From NCBI GenBank assembly GCA_013399305.1, contig VXAI01000305.1, positions 248,001 through 312,000 of the forward strand: a stretch of 64,000 bases of DNA. The letters run 5' to 3'. The DNA is from Rostratula benghalensis. Lineage: Eukaryota > Chordata > Aves > Charadriiformes > Rostratulidae. Shown here one piece after another: positions 59,982 through 64,000 of this stretch. Under the pieces are notes generated by a model. The model searched no databases. It was not told where the DNA came from and worked only from the letters and a program-made list of their open reading frames with translations. The translations under genes were made by a program, and so were the position numbers. How positions within the stretch are numbered: position 1 is the first letter of the stretch; each line of letters begins with the position of its first letter.

Positions 59982-61592
59982 GTTCATGGAGAAGGTTCTC
60001 TGAGCAGCGAGGAGGAATGCTATTAATTCCTTCACTAATCGAAATCCTCCACCTTGAGCCAAACACCCTCTGGGCATCCACCAGCAGAGAACCCAATAAC
60101 AGGATCCCAGTCCATAAAGAAGTGGTTGGGGTGGCTCTTCACCTTTGGCACTTGTCCCTCCCATTCAACATCTGAAATAGTGACCAGAGGAGCGAGACCT
60201 GCAGCAGAGACAGGAGCATGAAGAGGAAGTGGAAGAAAAGGGACAGGCAACACGCAGAGATAGGCCAGAGGGAATACCAGATTTCTAGTCAGACAATCGG
60301 GGAAACAACGGGAGCAAGAACTGTATTTGTATTAAGGGCTTACAGATCTCAGCACAGCTAGAGATTAAAAAAGAAAAAGAAGACAAAGATTTTTTTCACT
60401 GTCTCATGAGGTAGATGAGAGATGAAAAGTGAATGAGACATAATTACCAGAAATAGTACCAAAGGTATTGGAACAAATGATAAGGTAACAGTGTAAACTG
60501 CGGCCCAAGACAAACTAAGACTTAAAATGAGACTGTTTTCCTTCACCTGTGGCCAAGAACCAGAGGGGGAACCAAAGCACATTTCAGAGCAGAGATCTCT
60601 GATATTTGCATGTAACTTTGGAAGGATTTCTAAATTCCCTAGCTGAAGGACAGGACCATTTGTTGTACTTGTGATTTCAGCATGCAAGAAGTATTCTTCA
60701 GAAAAACAGACACAGTCTCCAGAAATGCTTTTGAAAAGTGGGGACAGATGAACTATCTGGGGAAAGGATTACATTTGTGGCAGACACTTGAGCAGAGAAG
60801 GTAACTAGCACTACAACAAAATTTGGGAATCTGGCCAGAGGCAGTCTTACTCTTCCACTGCAGGAATCACTGCTCAGAGCAATAATTTCACTCCAGAAAA
60901 TTAGAATATGTGGAGAGCAGGAGGCTAGAAGTGAGGGGCATCTTATGTCATCTTACTGCAAAAAAGGGAAGATCTGGGTTTTTTACCCAAAGCTCTCAAT
61001 GCACAAAATTATCTTCTCAAAACTGAAATGTTCTGTGCATCTTTAGGAAAAAGATGTCTTGAGGTGCTTCTGCAAATCTCACTGAAATTAATGGACAGAT
61101 CTTGGCTGCAGTATGTTTTGGGTTAATGTGGTACGTCTACAGTGCCAACCAAGCACCGGTGTGAGCTTGTCCTCATGGTTATAGTCATAACTAGAGGGCA
61201 CAGCAAACACAAAGTTACTCACCCAAGCACGTGTTCATCTCTGGACGTAGGGTCTAGATCTTTCTGAATGAGTTCGACAGCACCAGGGTTAAGGCCTCAG
61301 CATAATGCTATAATTCTAAGTGTGATTTTTTGCATTTTCTTCAGCATAGATTTCCTCTGGGTTACATCCTTCCAGTTCTGCTTTGCCAGACTGTTCCCAA
61401 AATGCAGTTTGGATGTTGCCATCCTGTTGGTAAGAAGATTTCCGTGGCTTGGCACTGCTTTGGTTTCCTAGCAGAGATATAACCAGAGAGACTAACCCCA
61501 GTAGCACCTGACCCTGCAGATCAGATCACTAAACTCTTCTCCAGCAGGAGATAACTCCCAAATCAGGTACTTCTGTACACGGTCTGGAATCT

Positions 61593-61645
61593 CTGAATGG
61601 ACTGGGCATGCACAAGCTCCTGAATGGAATTGGGCATGCATAGAG
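61593..61645. repeat. 27-bp imperfect tandem duplication
   Basis: CTGAATGGACTGGGCATGCA (61593) recurs as CTGAATGGAATTGGGCATGC (61620), one inserted base and one substitution apart, followed by similar CAAGCT/TAGAGT flanks. Confidence 0.9.
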
Positions 61646-62619
61646 TCACGGTGGTCAGCAAGCCTGGGTCAGCTCTTCACCTCCCAGTGAGAAAACTGCA
61701 TGGATGAAATAGAAAATTGATAAGCATAACGTATCACCACCACCTGGTAGAAAGTAGGCTGAGCCTGGCTGTAAAGAGAAAAAAAGAAAATTTTTTTTTG
61801 CACCTCTGCTTGTTATCAAAGACTGCTGCCACTGGATTTTCCCCAGTGCAGTGAGGATGCCTGGACTGGGGACCCCCAGGCCATATCTGTGCTGCACAGG
61901 GTGGGGGGCCCTGGTGCAGGCTACAGTTCAGCCAAAATATGTTATTTCAGTAATGGAAACCAAACCATGTGTTTGAAACAAGATGGGTTTTTTTCTGAGC
62001 CCTGGGGAGGAGAGTGGGTATTTGTGAGCTTAGAAAACACATCAACTTGCCATGAAGCCTATGAAAAATAATCTTTGTTTTCTTGAAAACAGCCTCTTGA
62101 TTCCTGTCTGTTAGATGAAGTGCATTGCCAATGTTTTGAAGTTACCTTCTGGTTTGTTTTTAAAGACAAAATTTTTTTATAAAAGGACTATAAACAGAGT
62201 GCTAAAGTTATTTTTTAAAAATTGAATTATCTTGGAATTGTTTATAAAGCTCTTCCAAACCATCACAGAATTGAAAAAAGGATAAAAATGAGCTCAGTGG
62301 ATTTCGGATCACTAAGCCCAGTTCACCCAAGACAGCAGTGCTCTGCAGAGCTGGTTTCTCTTTGCTTCTCTCCCTTAGCAACTCTCTCATAAAAAATGGC
62401 TCCAACATTTTCCAGATAGGAATGTTATGCACTTTAAGAAAAAAAAATTAAAATTGTTTGTGTTGTTTTCTTATTTTATTTCAAATGTTTTACTAAATAT
62501 TTAAGGTCAAATAATTAAGATCCATGAGCAATATCTGCTCCCACTTGTTAAAGCATGTGTGGCACTGCTCACTTGGCTGCTACTTCTGTGGGGTTTAAAA
62601 CTGTTTTCAAAGGGTGTTC

Positions 62620-62633
62620 TTTTTTTTTTTTTT
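62620..62633. repeat. Poly-T run (T14)
   Basis: Fourteen T residues in unique sequence. Confidence 0.9.
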
Positions 62634-63579
62634 GAGTTGAGAAAGTTGGATGCAATTGGCCACACATGAGAAGGCCTTTTAAATTCATTGTCTCCAGTGA
62701 TAACGGCACTTGTGGAGAAAGGTGTCTTTTAGCATGGAAATTTATACTGTGGGCATTTGCAAAAGACTCTCTATTCATGTGCTTTTATATCTCTGCTGAA
62801 TACATTCTCTGAGTCAAAGGAGGCTTTGAAAAAATTGAGGTGGTAGTTTTGAAGCAACTTTTCAAACTGTAGAACCACAAAGCCTCCTGGTGAATGCTGG
62901 TGTTTGACTGGTGCTTCTGTATGTGAAGTTTGTGCTGCAGATAATATTAATTAGTTTCTCCAAGTGCATACTTCAGAGCATGAGCAGAGTTCCCGGGAAA
63001 ACTTACAATGTCATTCTCTTGCTATTTTGGCAGGTGTCTTCCATTTCTCATAGGGGAAGTAGTCATATATATGAAGCAACACCAGTGCTTCCAGAAAAGG
63101 AAGCAAAACACCTCAATCTGAAATTCATTTGCCTCTTCCATCAGAAATTAAGCAGCATGGTTCCACCTCTGCTGTGCTGCTTGTAAACAGGGCCTGAAGA
63201 CTCCAGCCCGGAACCACAATGCAAAACATCACCATTAGTGGGGTGTTATGTCCAAAGAGGACCTGACTCTTACTTGCCCCATCCTTCGTTTGAAAGGTTA
63301 CGAGTTTGCCCTGCAGTCTGGAATATTTAGGCTCATGGACAACTAATGGAACTGAAGCTAGGACTTCTTTGGTTGCTCAGATAAGTGTCATCTTGGAGGT
63401 TTCAAAAAACTTAAAGCATATTTGGACTTGCAGGCTAGCGCATGCTGCAGCACAACCATGACAAAATAAATCTGAGTAAATTGCTGTAAATTCGGGTAAC
63501 GTGCCAGAATTGTTAGCAGTGTTTTCAGTTTCTTGGGAAATTTTGAAACATGGGAATAAAAACAATTAGATTTGGAAGG

Positions 63580-63606
63580 AAAAAAAAAAAACAAAAACCC
63601 AAAAAA
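63580..63606. repeat. A-rich tract
   Basis: A12, then CAAAAACCC, then A6. Confidence 0.88.
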
Positions 63607-64000
63607 GATGTCTTTCAGTCTTTTGTTGTATTATTTATTATGTATACAATGGAAAGTGTTGGGCAATTATAATTACCACTGTTGTAAATAGCACCGCCTA
63701 TAATTATGTTATTAGATAATCCTCCTGAAGAACAGCAATATTTTTATGGAGTTGTGCTAGTGACTCTTTCATTTTAGTTTCAGTTCCAGAAATAAGGCAT
63801 ATTTTGTTTCCTTGAAAAGGCTCCTTTAATGGAAAAAATTCATTTCTTACATCTGGATTATCAGGTAGACGCACATATAATTTCAGCTGACAGTTGAAAA
63901 AACACCGTTTTCCACTGTAAGGATGCTGAGTGTGTTCAATAAAGGTCCTAAATTCCTGTCAGAGAGCCAAATTGTTCAGGATTTTCAGGGAAACCTTTAT

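Larger units (their letters stand above)
59982..64000. other. Unique non-coding DNA to window end, no gene seen
   Basis: No gene or transposon recognised. It has a 27-bp tandem duplication at 61.6 kb, T14 at 62620-62633 and an A-rich tract at 63580-63606. Open frames are below about 110 codons with no family resemblance. Confidence 0.6.

Noticed and set aside
1..64000. CRISPR arrays, operons, bacterial promoters, tRNA or rRNA genes
   Set aside because: No regularly spaced repeats with unique spacers, no cloverleaf with tRNA consensus arms and no rRNA-like blocks were found; the DNA is vertebrate in character.

Overview
This window looks like non-coding avian nuclear DNA, intergenic or deep intronic. 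The main evidence is seventeen fragments of the avian/sauropsid CR1 LINE. Most carry the recognisable 3' end (a block reading GATGATCTTTAAGGTCCCTT followed by ATTCTATG octamers) in one orientation or the other. The other marks of large-genome non-coding DNA are AT-rich unique sequence, long homopolymers, scattered short microsatellites and a 699-base assembly gap. I see no Alu-like or B1-like SINEs, no bacterial-style gene packing and no operons. Most CR1 copies resemble the J-like types common outside galliforms. That is a weak hint towards a neoavian bird, not a species call.

No protein-coding gene, exon chain, tRNA or rRNA could be supported on either strand. Open frames are short, with nothing resembling a conserved domain except remnants of the LINE itself. 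The longest frames are artefacts of the N run or antisense readings of CR1.

Layout: 1-12.7 kb is unique AT-rich DNA with four CR1 pieces, one of which is a small inverted composite. At 12.7-13.5 kb an (AAAAAG)n array holds the gap. From 13.5 to 25.7 kb there are four CR1 copies and a striking perfect 17-bp hairpin near 23.6 kb. From 25.7 to 39.1 kb lies the most interesting structure: an unrelated ~255-bp segment fused at the same base to the 3' end of a CR1, present twice in the same orientation 8.6 kb apart (29.8-30.3 and 38.4-39.1 kb). From 39.1 to 47.4 kb there is a G/T-rich tract, a long CR1 of a different subfamily and an internally deleted CR1 that keeps an ORF2 fragment. From 47.4 to 58.8 kb there is no recognisable transposon for 11.3 kb. 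The last 5 kb has an inverted pair of CR1 3' ends.

No genes work together here. The history readable from the sequence is repeated CR1 insertion in both orientations with 5' truncation, one local duplication or 3' transduction, and microsatellite growth. Several CR1-free stretches could be conserved regulatory elements, but that needs alignment to other birds and is offered only as inference. I found no convincing undescribed gene system.
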